The notes: generated by a model not told the origin, from the sequence alone. A stretch of DNA of 35,891 nucleotides from an uncultured bacterium (GCA_900551965.1 URYF01000008.1:1-35891); one strand, 5' to 3'. Shown: positions 24,566 through 33,398, counted from the first letter of the stretch. Translations and numbers: made by a program.

Positions 24566-25477
24566 ATGATTTTAATCGGAGAAAACATACATATAATTTC
24601 AAAACAAGTAAGAGAGGCTCTTGAAAAAAAAGACGAAAATTTTGTCAAAAATTTGGTAAAAATTCAAGAAAATATGGACTGTATTGACCTCAATGTAGGG
24701 CCCGCCAAAGGGCACCTTGATAAAATTTTTGACTGGTTAATTCCAATCATTGCGAACAAAAATTTATCACTCGATTCAACAAATCAAACTGCAATAAAAG
24801 AAGGGTTTAGACTTCTCAAAAATCCCCAAAATTGTTTTATTAACAGTACTTCAAAAGATACTGAAAGGCTTGAAAACCTGACAGATTTAGCCGCAGAATA
24901 CAATTGCAATCTTGTAGCACTTGCCCTGTCAAAAGAAACAGGTATCCCGAAATCTGCAGACGGCAGACTAGAAATTGTTTTTGAGATTTATGAAAAATGT
25001 ATGGAAAAAGGAATTGAAAGCAACAAAATCTTTTTTGATCCACTGATTTTACCGATTTGCGCAGACCAATCCCAAGCACTTGAAGCCTTAAATACTATCC
25101 AAATGATCAAAGAAAGTTTTGACCCGAAAGTTAACACAGTAATCGGGTTATCAAACATTTCAAACGGCTGCCCGAAGGAATTAAGACCGCTTATCAACAG
25201 AGTTTATGCAGTTTTAGCAAAAGGCGCAGGACTTGATGCAATAATTATGGATGCTAAAGATACAGAACTTGTCAGGATTTTAAAAATGCTTGACAGCGGC
25301 TGTGCCAAGTCAACAACAGACGAATTATATCTGAATTTATTAAATATGATAAACTCTTTTGGCGAATTAGAAGATATTAAATTTGACAAAAACAATCCGC
25401 AAGAGCAAAATATTATTAAAACAGCAGCAGTTTTGCTAAACAAAAAAATATACTCTGACAGCTTTACACAGGTATAA
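24566..25477 (+). CDS. Pterin-binding (methyltetrahydrofolate) methyltransferase-like protein
   Basis: TIM-barrel protein of the dihydropteroate synthase/AcsE pterin-binding family, whose members pass the methyl of methyltetrahydrofolate to a corrinoid protein. Evidence is the start MILIGENIHIISKQVREAL, then IDLNVGPAKG, LSLDSTN, FINSTS and NTVIGLSNISNGCP, matching strands that line the pterin pocket. 303 residues, the size of AcsE or MtgA rather than full MetH. No corrinoid protein, reductive activator or acetyl-CoA synthase gene lies nearby, so the partner is unknown. A true dihydropteroate synthase is less likely from the N-terminal pattern. Confidence 0.85.
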   Translation: MILIGENIHIISKQVREALEKKDENFVKNLVKIQENMDCIDLNVGPAKGHLDKIFDWLIPIIANKNLSLDSTNQTAIKEGFRLLKNPQNCFINSTSKDTERLENLTDLAAEYNCNLVALALSKETGIPKSADGRLEIVFEIYEKCMEKGIESNKIFFDPLILPICADQSQALEALNTIQMIKESFDPKVNTVIGLSNISNGCPKELRPLINRVYAVLAKGAGLDAIIMDAKDTELVRILKMLDSGCAKSTTDELYLNLLNMINSFGELEDIKFDKNNPQEQNIIKTAAVLLNKKIYSDSFTQV

Positions 25478-25492
25478 TTTTTGTGGTAAAAT
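25463..25492 (+). promoter_or_regulatory. Promoter for the TPR protein operon
   Basis: TTTACA (25463-25468), 18 bases, TAAAAT (25487-25492) preceded by TGG. The -35 lies in the last codons of the methyltransferase gene. Leader of about 17 bases including GAGGGG. Confidence 0.55.
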
Positions 25493-25515
25493 TCAGTAGA
25501 AAGTTTTGAGGGGTT

Positions 25516-27609
25516 ATGAAAATTAAAAAGTCACTATTAACAAGTATATTGGTTTCATCATTAGCACTGGGAGCACTGCCTGCCGCAGCTCAAATGTCTG
25601 CAGAAGCCAGTCTTTTATATCAGGAAGCCTGCAGTGCGGAACACCAGCAAGATTTGAAAGAAGCAGTTTCAAAACTTGAACAGGCTGCAAAAATTTCGGG
25701 CGGTGATGTAATGCTTTATACCAAGCTTGCCGGCCTGTACACAGAAACCGATAATACGGAAAAAGCTCTTGAAACATACAAAAAAGTTATTGAATTAAAA
25801 CCGGATGATGCTTTCGTTTATATAAGTATAGGCAGCATCTATGAAACCCAGGGTAAATATAAAGAAGCTCTTCAATCTTACGAAAAAGCTTTGGATATAT
25901 TTCCTGAATATAAATATAATTACTACAACATTGCCAATGCTCAATACCAATTAAGAGATTACAAAAAAGCAATCAAAAGCTACAATACCTTTTTAGAAAC
26001 ATATTCACAGCACGCGGAATCGAGAGAAAACCTTGCATCTTCTTATCTGGCAGTGAAAGATTATGAAAACTCCGTAAAACAATTCAAAAGAATTTATGAT
26101 AAAAATCCTGACTCGTTTAAAAACTTTTCAGAATACGGCATCTCACTTTTAAATACAAATAACTCAGAAAAAGCTGCCGAAATGCTTGAAAAAGCAATAG
26201 AAATTGATCCTGAAAACAATTCCGCCCATCTTGGACTGGCACAAGCTTATCAGGATTTAGGCAAAAATGAAATGTCTTATGAACAGTATCAAGTAGTACT
26301 TGCCAAAGTTCCAAACCTCAACACAGTAAGACTTGACTATGCAAATCTGCTTGCAGATATGGAGAAAAATACCGAAGCAATTACACAATATAATATGTAT
26401 ATCAAAGCTTTCCCAAATGATGTAAACGGATATAAAAATATTGCAGCTGTTTATAAAACCTTGAACAATTTTGATAAAGCCTTAGAAAATTATCTGATTG
26501 CAGAAACCAAAGACAGCACAGATATAAATATTAAAAAAGATATTGCATTATGTTACCACAATAGAAAAGATTATAATAATGCAATAAAATATTATGATGA
26601 AATTTTAAAAGTCCAGCCTGAGGATTATACCATAAAATTCAACAAGGCATTAGCTTTGCACGCACTGCATAAATACCAGGATGCAATAGTCCTTTATAAA
26701 GAATTACAAACAGTAAAAACTGATAAAACGGTTAGAGATAATCTAAATAATGCCTTGGTTTCAAGAGGTCACGAACTTATTGAAGTTGAAGCTTATGATG
26801 AAGCTTTAGATAACTTTAAAACAGCGATAAAAGAGGGTTATTCAGATGGATTTGCATATTACGGATTGGCAAAAGTGTACAGAGCACAAGGTAACAATAC
26901 TAAAGCATCTGAAAACTATGAAAAAGCTATATCTATAGACCCTGAAAAAACTGTTTATTCAGCAGAATACAGCGATTTTATCTCATCACTTTACAAACCG
27001 AAAGTAACAGTTCCGGAAATCAGTACCACAGGTCAAGATGAAATTTCTGTAATTACAATAACTGTCGACGGGGCCGAAGCTCCGGCTAAAACTCAAGCAC
27101 CTAAAGAAGAAGAACCTGTTATTAAGTCTTCTTCTATAACGCTTAAACAAAACGAAGATTTAATTTTAGAAGGTGATAAAAACTTCAAAGAAAATAACTA
27201 CGAAGCTGCTGTTAAAAATTATCAAGATGCATTACAGCTTGTTCCAAATGATGCAATAACTCTGTTAAAAATCGGCAATATTTACAAAATGAAAGAAGAT
27301 AACACAAAAGCTGTAAATTATTACCAAAAGTCAATTATAGTTAATCCTGATTACACGGACGGCTGGTTCAATCTTGGTTTGGCATACGCTAATGAAAACA
27401 ATCTGATTGAATCCCAAAAAAGCTTTGAAAAAGTAATTTCACTTGATGCTGATTATAATTTTGGCTATGCATACTACGCTTTGGGAAGAGCATTTGAATA
27501 TCAGGGAAAAAAATCTGATGCAATAAAAAATTACAAGTTATTCATAAAACACAATAACGATAAAGATATGATTAACACTGTTCAAGCCCAAATCAAACAA
27601 CTTCAATAA
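25516..27609 (+). CDS. Exported tetratricopeptide-repeat protein (697 aa)
   Basis: Signal peptide (residues 1-25, cleaved after LPAAA), then about twelve TPR units of 34 residues (about 30-485; examples DAFVYISIGSIYETQGKYKE and NNSAHLGLAQAYQDLGKNEM). An acidic, Pro-rich linker (about 490-545, APAKTQAPKEEEP) follows, then a second TPR block (about 545-697). TPRs mediate protein-protein contacts; no catalytic domain is present. Probably a periplasmic scaffold. GAGGGG precedes the ATG. The lipoprotein-like gene begins two bases after its stop, so the two are cotranslated and may interact. Confidence 0.88.
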   Translation: MKIKKSLLTSILVSSLALGALPAAAQMSAEASLLYQEACSAEHQQDLKEAVSKLEQAAKISGGDVMLYTKLAGLYTETDNTEKALETYKKVIELKPDDAFVYISIGSIYETQGKYKEALQSYEKALDIFPEYKYNYYNIANAQYQLRDYKKAIKSYNTFLETYSQHAESRENLASSYLAVKDYENSVKQFKRIYDKNPDSFKNFSEYGISLLNTNNSEKAAEMLEKAIEIDPENNSAHLGLAQAYQDLGKNEMSYEQYQVVLAKVPNLNTVRLDYANLLADMEKNTEAITQYNMYIKAFPNDVNGYKNIAAVYKTLNNFDKALENYLIAETKDSTDINIKKDIALCYHNRKDYNNAIKYYDEILKVQPEDYTIKFNKALALHALHKYQDAIVLYKELQTVKTDKTVRDNLNNALVSRGHELIEVEAYDEALDNFKTAIKEGYSDGFAYYGLAKVYRAQGNNTKASENYEKAISIDPEKTVYSAEYSDFISSLYKPKVTVPEISTTGQDEISVITITVDGAEAPAKTQAPKEEEPVIKSSSITLKQNEDLILEGDKNFKENNYEAAVKNYQDALQLVPNDAITLLKIGNIYKMKEDNTKAVNYYQKSIIVNPDYTDGWFNLGLAYANENNLIESQKSFEKVISLDADYNFGYAYYALGRAFEYQGKKSDAIKNYKLFIKHNNDKDMINTVQAQIKQLQ

Positions 27610-27611
27610 CT

Positions 27612-28031
27612 ATGAAAAAAATATTATTATTCATAATAACTATATTTATGGTTGTATTTACCTGCGCGTGTGATAATGAACAGGCAAATATTTTGTTCAA
27701 CAAACACCAATTTACACAAGATACAATCCTTTCACCAAGCAACACTAATGTATTCAAACCCGGAGAGCGAATTTATTATTTGGTAACCCTGCCAAAACAG
27801 GTAGAATCAAAAATGCTTTTAATCCAAATAGTAAAAATCGGAGGAGATAAAGCTGAAATGTACGGGTATGACTTGGTTTGGGGTAAAAGAGTAAAGTTAA
27901 GAGATGAACAAGCTCACTATTATACAGATTATGTTGTCCTAAATTCAACCGGAGCATATACAATGAAAGTATATTCCCGAGATAACCCAACCAAAATTTT
28001 GACAACAGCAAATTTTTATGTGAAGAATTAA
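27612..28031 (+). CDS. Probable lipoprotein of unknown function (139 aa)
   Basis: The N-terminus MKKILLFIITIFMVVFTCAC is a hydrophobic export signal ending in a Cys preceded by TCA; this is an imperfect lipobox, so lipid attachment at Cys20 is likely but not certain. The rest is beta-rich (FKPGERIYYLVTLPKQ, AYTMKVYSRDNP) and looks like an immunoglobulin-like fold. No Shine-Dalgarno: the ATG follows the TPR stop after two bases, implying reinitiation. Confidence 0.75.
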   Translation: MKKILLFIITIFMVVFTCACDNEQANILFNKHQFTQDTILSPSNTNVFKPGERIYYLVTLPKQVESKMLLIQIVKIGGDKAEMYGYDLVWGKRVKLRDEQAHYYTDYVVLNSTGAYTMKVYSRDNPTKILTTANFYVKN

Positions 28032-28049
28032 ACAAAGGAAGAAATAAAA

Positions 28050-28448
28050 ATGATTAAAGAAAAAGCTTTAGAATATTTTAAAAACGGCTATTCATGCTCG
28101 GAAAGTATAGTTCAAGCCTGTATAGATGAAGGTTTATGCCCGGCTGAATTATTACCATGCGCAACAACTTTTTCTGCAGGAATGTCATCAGGCTGCCTAT
28201 GCGGAACCATAGCAGCTTCACAAATGGTTTTGGGACATATTTTCGGAAGAAACAATAAATTCGAAAACCAAATATCTGCAAGAGAAAAAGCCGCTCAACT
28301 TGTTGAAGAATTTAAAAAAAGAAATAAAGTTACCTGCTGTAGAATATTGAGTGCAGGTATAAGCGGAAGTGCCAGAAAAGAACATTGTTCTAAACTTGTG
28401 TCAGATGCTTGCGAAATTTTAGAAGAATTAATTCAGGTAAAAGTATAA
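28050..28448 (+). CDS. C_GCAxxG_C_C family protein
   Basis: 132 residues with the cysteine pattern of the C_GCAxxG_C_C family, putative redox-active or metal-binding proteins of unknown reaction: NGYSCSESIVQAC near the N-terminus, GMSSGCLCGTIAASQMVLG in the middle, then VTCCRIL and KEHCSKLVSDAC. Nine cysteines in total. AAGGAAG lies before the ATG. It sits in the same-strand run from the TPR gene to the TIM-barrel gene and is probably cotranscribed. Confidence 0.85.
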   Translation: MIKEKALEYFKNGYSCSESIVQACIDEGLCPAELLPCATTFSAGMSSGCLCGTIAASQMVLGHIFGRNNKFENQISAREKAAQLVEEFKKRNKVTCCRILSAGISGSARKEHCSKLVSDACEILEELIQVKV

Positions 28449-28472
28449 TTACTATTTACCCCGGAGGGTATT

Positions 28473-29321
28473 ATGCAAAATTTTTATAAATTAGATAAAC
28501 TAAACTTCTTAACAGCCGGCATGCCATTATCAACAGGTAAAGGCGGCTACCCGAAAGCTTTTGAAATTATTGAAGAAATGGGGCTCGACGGAATGGAAGT
28601 CGAATTTGTTCACGGAGTCAGAATGAGTGACGAAACCCGTCAATTTTTAAATAAAACCCAAAAAGAAAAAAATCTTGTATTAACTGCCCACGGACCTTTC
28701 TATGTTAATCTTAATTCAAAAGAAGAAGATAAAGTTGAAGCAAGTGTCCAAAGAATAATAGATACCGCAAATGCAGCAAATGATTTTGGCGGATACAGCA
28801 TTACATATCATGCGGCATTTTATATGGGCGGTGATAAAGAAACAGTTTATCAACAAGTAAAAACGCAGACTCAAAAAATTATTGAAACACTTGAAAAGCA
28901 CAATATAAAAATGTGGATTCGCCCGGAAACCACAGGAAAAGCAACCCAATGGGGAGATTACGAAGAAATTATCAGGTTATCAAAAGAATTTGAACAGGTT
29001 CTGCCTTGTATTGATTTTTCACACATTCATGCCAGAACAGCCGGGGAATACAATACTTATGACGAATTTTGTAAAATTCTGGATAGAATAGGCACAGAAC
29101 TTGGAGATTTTGCTATAAACAATTTCCACGCACATCTTGCAGGAATCGAATATAGTGCTAAAGGTGAAAAACGTCATCTCATACTTGAAGAATCTGATAT
29201 GAACTATAAAGACTTGCTAAAAGCTTTAAAAGAATTTGGTGTGAAAGGTGCACTGGTTTGCGAAAGCCCAAACATCGAAACAGATACCAAAATCTTAAAA
29301 GATTATTATATGAGTTTATAA
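28473..29321 (+). CDS. Endonuclease IV-like TIM-barrel protein
   Basis: Xylose isomerase/AP endonuclease family 2 fold, 282 residues, resembling Nfo, which cuts at abasic sites with three zinc ions. Metal-ligand positions visible: His73 (TAHGPFYVNL), His113 (TYHAAFYMGG), Glu152 (RPETTG), Asp181 and His184 (CIDFSHIHAR), His219 (NNFHAHLAG) and Glu264 (CESPN). The usual DRHxxIG ligand segment reads GEKRHLILEE, so one Asp ligand seems missing, though His235 remains. AP endonuclease activity is therefore plausible but not assured. GGAGGG precedes the ATG. Confidence 0.85.
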   Translation: MQNFYKLDKLNFLTAGMPLSTGKGGYPKAFEIIEEMGLDGMEVEFVHGVRMSDETRQFLNKTQKEKNLVLTAHGPFYVNLNSKEEDKVEASVQRIIDTANAANDFGGYSITYHAAFYMGGDKETVYQQVKTQTQKIIETLEKHNIKMWIRPETTGKATQWGDYEEIIRLSKEFEQVLPCIDFSHIHARTAGEYNTYDEFCKILDRIGTELGDFAINNFHAHLAGIEYSAKGEKRHLILEESDMNYKDLLKALKEFGVKGALVCESPNIETDTKILKDYYMSL

Positions 29322-29323
29322 AC

Positions 29324-29351
29324 CTTTAAATCTAAAAAATTAAAGTTTTTT
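29324..29351 (+). terminator. Weak terminator after the TIM-barrel gene
   Basis: CTTTAA / TTAAAG (29324-29329 with 29340-29345), ten-base loop, then TTTTTT. The stem is short and AT-rich, so termination may be partial. Confidence 0.35.
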
Positions 29352-29401
29352 GAAAATTTGCCGATAAAAAGAGCATGCATTACTAATAATTGAGGTATAT
29401 T

Positions 29402-29770
29402 ATGTTCAATTCCGTGAATAATCCGTTCGGACAACGAATAGAATCGGCTATATCTACCGGTCAGGAGAAAAAACAACATCAACAAAATCAGCAAAAAGAT
29501 GATGATAAAAGATATCTTGAAAATGATGACAAAGATGAAGTTAACATTGGAGAACTACCGCCATTATCAGAAGATGATGTTTATATAATGGTGCAAAATT
29601 ACATCAGCAAATTAAAAGGCGAAAATGAAGGTAATGAAAAAGCCATTCAAAAACTGGATAAGTTTCTGACTAAATTTGATGTTATAAAATTTATGAAACA
29701 ACACCCCGGTATGACAAGCGCAGACTTTCATATGATAATGTTTAATGAAACAATAGGTCTGATAAGTTAA
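29402..29770 (+). CDS. Small charged protein of unknown function (122 aa)
   Basis: Not recognised. N-terminus MFNSVNNPFGQRIESAI, then a Gln/Lys/Asp-rich disordered stretch (about 20-55), then a helical C-terminal half with LSEDDVYIMVQNYISKLKGE and FDVIKFMKQHPGMTSADFHM. No signal peptide. The ATG at 29402 has GAGGT six bases upstream. Its stop lies six bases from that of the convergent pilin-like gene. Confidence 0.7.
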   Translation: MFNSVNNPFGQRIESAISTGQEKKQHQQNQQKDDDKRYLENDDKDEVNIGELPPLSEDDVYIMVQNYISKLKGENEGNEKAIQKLDKFLTKFDVIKFMKQHPGMTSADFHMIMFNETIGLIS

Positions 29771-29776
29771 AATTCT

Positions 29777-30529
29777 TTATTTTTTAACAATTATACCGGC
29801 AGAATCCTTCATCATAGTTGCTGTTGATTTTGAAGGTGCAGTATCCGGTATTGAGCAACCTGTTGGCGGCAATATTCCGGTAGCCGTAACAAAAATTCTT
29901 GTACTGTTTACTTGTTTAACAGTCTCTGTATATTTTATAGAGAACGGAAATATATCCTGTCCCCATTTATTAGGACCTTTACGACCGTTAATATCTATTG
30001 CAAACAAATGCAAACCGCCATTTTTTGTATTAGTAAAAACAATCATACTGTTATCAAGCACGTATGCACTTGATTTAGTATAATCTTTAAAACAACCTGC
30101 ATCTTCTGCCACATTATTATTAGTCGGATAATTTCTCGGGAAACAACCGCCTGTTAAAGGATCAACCGTTTCGCAAAAGCGGGTTGCCCCAAGCGCTCTT
30201 ACAAAAGCTTTTTCCAATTCTTTACAACCTGTAGTTTGAGCCGGAGCAGTTCCTGCCAAATGCATGCCAAACTCTGATTGTTCTGCAGTTGTAGGCGCAG
30301 CATAGCATAAAAACACTTTGCCCTCACCTGAACTTACAGACCTCAGTGCCGTTTCCATCTTTGCATAAGCTGTTCTAAACTCTGCAAGTCTTGCCCTTTG
30401 CTGAATGGAAGAGCCTACCGTTGACAATGTCATCGTTGCCAAAAATCCAATTAGTGAAAGGGTAACCATAACTTCTGATAGTGTAAATGCCAGTCTTTTT
30501 TTATTAAAATTCATACTCATCAATCCCAT
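29777..30529 (-). CDS. Type IV pilin-like (pseudopilin) protein
   Basis: Prepilin-type N-terminus: a short basic leader (FNKKRLA), then FTLSEVMVTLSLIGFLATMT, the N-terminal hydrophobic helix with Glu at mature position 5. Residue -1 of the cleavage site is Ala, not the usual Gly. After a helical neck (RLAEFRTAYAKMETALRSV) comes a globular beta-rich part with Cys pairs (CETVDPLTGGC, AGC) and a Thr/Lys-rich tail. A prepilin peptidase would process it for a pilus or secretion apparatus; none is encoded here. The first ATG at 30529 could also be one of two later Mets. Its promoter at 30549-30577 is close to consensus. Confidence 0.85.
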   Translation of the reverse strand: MGLMSMNFNKKRLAFTLSEVMVTLSLIGFLATMTLSTVGSSIQQRARLAEFRTAYAKMETALRSVSSGEGKVFLCYAAPTTAEQSEFGMHLAGTAPAQTTGCKELEKAFVRALGATRFCETVDPLTGGCFPRNYPTNNNVAEDAGCFKDYTKSSAYVLDNSMIVFTNTKNGGLHLFAIDINGRKGPNKWGQDIFPFSIKYTETVKQVNSTRIFVTATGILPPTGCSIPDTAPSKSTATMMKDSAGIIVKK

Positions 30530-30548
30530 AAGAAAACTCTATAAACTA

Positions 30549-30577
30549 ATTTTAACACATTTATCAACACTAGTCAA
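30549..30577 (-). promoter_or_regulatory. Sigma-70 promoter for the pilin-like gene
   Basis: Minus strand TTGACT (30572-30577), 17 bases, TAAAAT (30549-30554). Predicted start near 30542, giving a leader of about 12 bases to the first ATG. Confidence 0.7.
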
Positions 30578-30593
30578 TTGATAAAAGCGCAAA

Positions 30594-31508
30594 TCAAGCC
30601 CTAGGGTGAGTTTCATCATAAACTTCTTTCATATGCTGCATAGAAATATGAGTATAAATTTGGGTATTTGAAATACTTGCATGCCCCAAAAGTTCTTGCA
30701 CAACCCTCAAATCAGCTCCGTTTTCTATCAAATGAGTAGCAAAGCTGTGCCTGAACATATGAGGTGTTACATGTTTTGGCAGTTCAATTTTCTCAACAAT
30801 ATTGTTAATAACATTTCGCACCATTTTTGTTTGCAATCTGTAACCGGTTTTGTTGATAAAAACAGGAGTTGTATCTGTTATCGGCTCAAGTTCATAACCC
30901 TTGGCAACCAAATTACGAGCATAATCGATATATCCTTGCAGATAAGACTTTGCACGATCAGTTACAAGAATAATACGCTCTTTTGATCCTTTACCAAAAA
31001 CTGTTATCTCATTATTCTCAAGGTTAAGATTTCCAAAATTTAACCCGCTTAACTCCGAAACCCTCATTCCGCTTGCCCATAAGAGTTCAAGAATAGCCCT
31101 GTTGCGATACCCTGCAGGTGTATCAATATTTATATTACTCAAAATTTGTTCCACCTCATCTGTTGTGAGGAATTTTGGCAACGACTTAGGTCGTTTGGGG
31201 GATATTAGACTTTCTGCCGGATTATTATCGACTTTATTCTCTCTATGCAAGTATTTATAAAAGGTTCGGAGAGATGCAATCTTTCTTGCAACAGTTGTTT
31301 TTTTGTAATTAAAAATCTGCATAAAATGCAAATATTCACGAACTTTTGCAAAGTTTACCACTTCACATTCCTGATCTCCAAGCCATATCAAATAGGCTAA
31401 AATATCAGCATAGTAAGCTTTTGCCGTATGATTAGAAAAGTTTTTCTCCACTAAAATATATGATTTAAAATCTTCCAAATCCTGTTTTGATTTTACATTT
31501 AATGCCAT
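30594..31508 (-). CDS. xerC: XerC/XerD-type tyrosine recombinase
   Basis: Site-specific recombinase that resolves chromosome dimers at dif. An N-terminal SAM-like DNA-binding domain (about 8-95) is followed by the catalytic domain with the full set Arg149 (ASGMRVSEL), Lys173 (GKGSKER), His250 and Arg253 (HMFRHSFATH), His276 (LLGHASIS) and nucleophile Tyr285 (TQIYTHIS). 304 residues is the chromosomal Xer size, and there are no mobile-element neighbours, so a housekeeping role fits; XerC versus XerD cannot be settled here. AAGGT lies before the ATG and a TATAAT at 31539-31544 (-) could be its -10. Confidence 0.93.
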   Translation of the reverse strand: MALNVKSKQDLEDFKSYILVEKNFSNHTAKAYYADILAYLIWLGDQECEVVNFAKVREYLHFMQIFNYKKTTVARKIASLRTFYKYLHRENKVDNNPAESLISPKRPKSLPKFLTTDEVEQILSNINIDTPAGYRNRAILELLWASGMRVSELSGLNFGNLNLENNEITVFGKGSKERIILVTDRAKSYLQGYIDYARNLVAKGYELEPITDTTPVFINKTGYRLQTKMVRNVINNIVEKIELPKHVTPHMFRHSFATHLIENGADLRVVQELLGHASISNTQIYTHISMQHMKEVYDETHPRA

Positions 31509-31538
31509 ATGTTACCTTGTTGCTTTTTTACAATAACT

Positions 31539-31544
31539 ATTATA
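31539..31544 (-). promoter_or_regulatory. Possible -10 for the Xer recombinase gene
   Basis: Minus-strand TATAAT with a leader of roughly 25-30 bases including AAGGT. The -35 (TTCTAA at 17 bases) is weak. Confidence 0.4.
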
Positions 31545-31595
31545 CAATACTTTTATAAGATTTAGAATAGTATAAAAGTAAAAGTAGGTGAAAAC

Positions 31596-33398
31596 ATGAA
31601 TTGTAAAAAATTATTAGTTACTTCAATGATTTTAACATCTTGTATTTTTTGTGCACCTCATGCGTTTGCTGCCCAGCCTATAAAAGCTCAAGTATCTAAA
31701 AGTTACGTCGATATAAGCAGATTAATTGAATATAACAATTATGAAGATGCTGATGCCCGCTTAAAAACAATTTTGAGTAAAAATCCTAATGATATGGATG
31801 CGAAAGCATTGTTGTTAATATCACAGGCAAAACAGTGGAAACTGGCTCCGACTCAGGCTGAATTGGATAAATTGTTAAAAAAATATCCTAACAAGCCGGA
31901 ACTTCACTATGCTCAAGGGTTAGTATATTTAATGCGTGAAACATCATCAGATGTTGAATATATCAAAAACATTTCAAACCTTTCAAATGCGGCAATTAAA
32001 GAATTTGTAACTGCTGTAGGTTTAGATAGTACATACTACCAGGCATATAATGCTATGGGTGTTGCAACATTAAAACTTGGCAACAAAAAAGATGCTCAAG
32101 ATTTATTCAAAGTTGCTTTGAAGAATAACCCGAACTTTGCACCTGCATACGATAACTTAGGTAATGTTGCCATGCTTGAAGGGGATTTAGATCAAGCTGA
32201 AAAATATTATCTGCAGTCTATCAAATGCAATTCTCATAACCCGACATCTATGTATCACATGGGTCAGGTTGAAGCAAGACGCGGTGATTATACAAAAGCA
32301 TTGACCTGGTTAAACCACTCATTGCATATCAATCCAAATTCATCTCCGGCATGGAACCTTCAAGGTGAATTATATTTAAAACAAGGCAACCAGCCGGCTG
32401 CTATAAATTCATTCAAAAAAGCTATTCATGTTAAACCTGAAAATTCCCGTCCATATATCAACCTGGCAGGAGTTTATGAAAGAAGAGCCGATCACGAATT
32501 TGCTATGGAAGAATTAAAAACAGCTATCATCTTAAATCCTAACTACAAGGAAGGGGTTTACAGAGTTGCTAATATGTCATTAGAAACAAAAAAATACCAA
32601 CAGGCTCTTGAATACTATTCAAGACTGTTAGGAGATGCAACATATAATAACAATGCAATCATCGGACTTGCAAACACTTATTATGAAATGGCTAAAGATA
32701 CTGCAGACAGCAGAGATTACACTACAAACAAAGATGTGTATCTTGCTTATGATTATGTAAATGAAGCTATTCAAAGAACCCCGAATGATTTGAAACTACA
32801 TCTTGCAAAAATTAAACTTGGCAAACTTACCCACCAGATGGAAATGACCCAAGAAAACTTGAACTACATTGTTCAATCTGCAAGCAACAGCCTGATGGAT
32901 ACAGTGATTAAAGGGGAAGCTTATCTGTCTTTAGGCCGTGAAAAAGATGCCGTTTATACTTTTGAAAATGCAATCAATTTCGCAAACAGTGTTGATGATG
33001 AGTTGTATTTATCAGAAATTCTTGTTCAGCACAAACAATTCAGAACAGCCAGAAAAGCTCTTCAAAAAGTGTTAATGGCTGATCCGGATAACAGAATTGC
33101 AGAAAACGGTATTCACTATATCAATTTATGTGAAATGAAATCTAATGAATTCTTTGAAATTGCACTTCGTCAATACAAAGAAGGCAATTACGCATCTGCA
33201 ATCGAATACTGTAACAGAGCAATTGACTTTTATCATAATGCACCTTCAATCGCTAAGTTGAAAGCTCAATCTTACGAAGCTGAAGGCAACTATCAAGGTG
33301 CGGTTAAATATTATACACAATACCTTGCACTTGCACCTAACGCATCTGATAAAAACGCTGTTCTTCAAAGAATTCAGGTATTCCAACAGAAAATATAA
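31596..33398 (+). CDS. Exported tetratricopeptide-repeat protein (600 aa)
   Basis: Signal peptide (about 1-25, cleaved after PHAFA), then TPR units nearly throughout: a first group about 28-300 (such as YYQAYNAMGVATLKLGNKKD, PAWNLQGELYLKQGNQPAAI), a more diverged centre, and C-terminal repeats to about 595. No catalytic domain. Likely periplasmic scaffold or assembly factor. AGGTG precedes the ATG. It differs from the other TPR protein at 25516 in repeat sequence and lacks its acidic linker. It is divergent from the recombinase gene and followed by a structured intergenic repeat. Confidence 0.87.
   Translation: MNCKKLLVTSMILTSCIFCAPHAFAAQPIKAQVSKSYVDISRLIEYNNYEDADARLKTILSKNPNDMDAKALLLISQAKQWKLAPTQAELDKLLKKYPNKPELHYAQGLVYLMRETSSDVEYIKNISNLSNAAIKEFVTAVGLDSTYYQAYNAMGVATLKLGNKKDAQDLFKVALKNNPNFAPAYDNLGNVAMLEGDLDQAEKYYLQSIKCNSHNPTSMYHMGQVEARRGDYTKALTWLNHSLHINPNSSPAWNLQGELYLKQGNQPAAINSFKKAIHVKPENSRPYINLAGVYERRADHEFAMEELKTAIILNPNYKEGVYRVANMSLETKKYQQALEYYSRLLGDATYNNNAIIGLANTYYEMAKDTADSRDYTTNKDVYLAYDYVNEAIQRTPNDLKLHLAKIKLGKLTHQMEMTQENLNYIVQSASNSLMDTVIKGEAYLSLGREKDAVYTFENAINFANSVDDELYLSEILVQHKQFRTARKALQKVLMADPDNRIAENGIHYINLCEMKSNEFFEIALRQYKEGNYASAIEYCNRAIDFYHNAPSIAKLKAQSYEAEGNYQGAVKYYTQYLALAPNASDKNAVLQRIQVFQQKI

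Noticed and set aside
30681..30986. 101-codon plus-strand frame opposite the Xer recombinase
   Set aside because: Opposite the conserved catalytic domain; no initiation signal.
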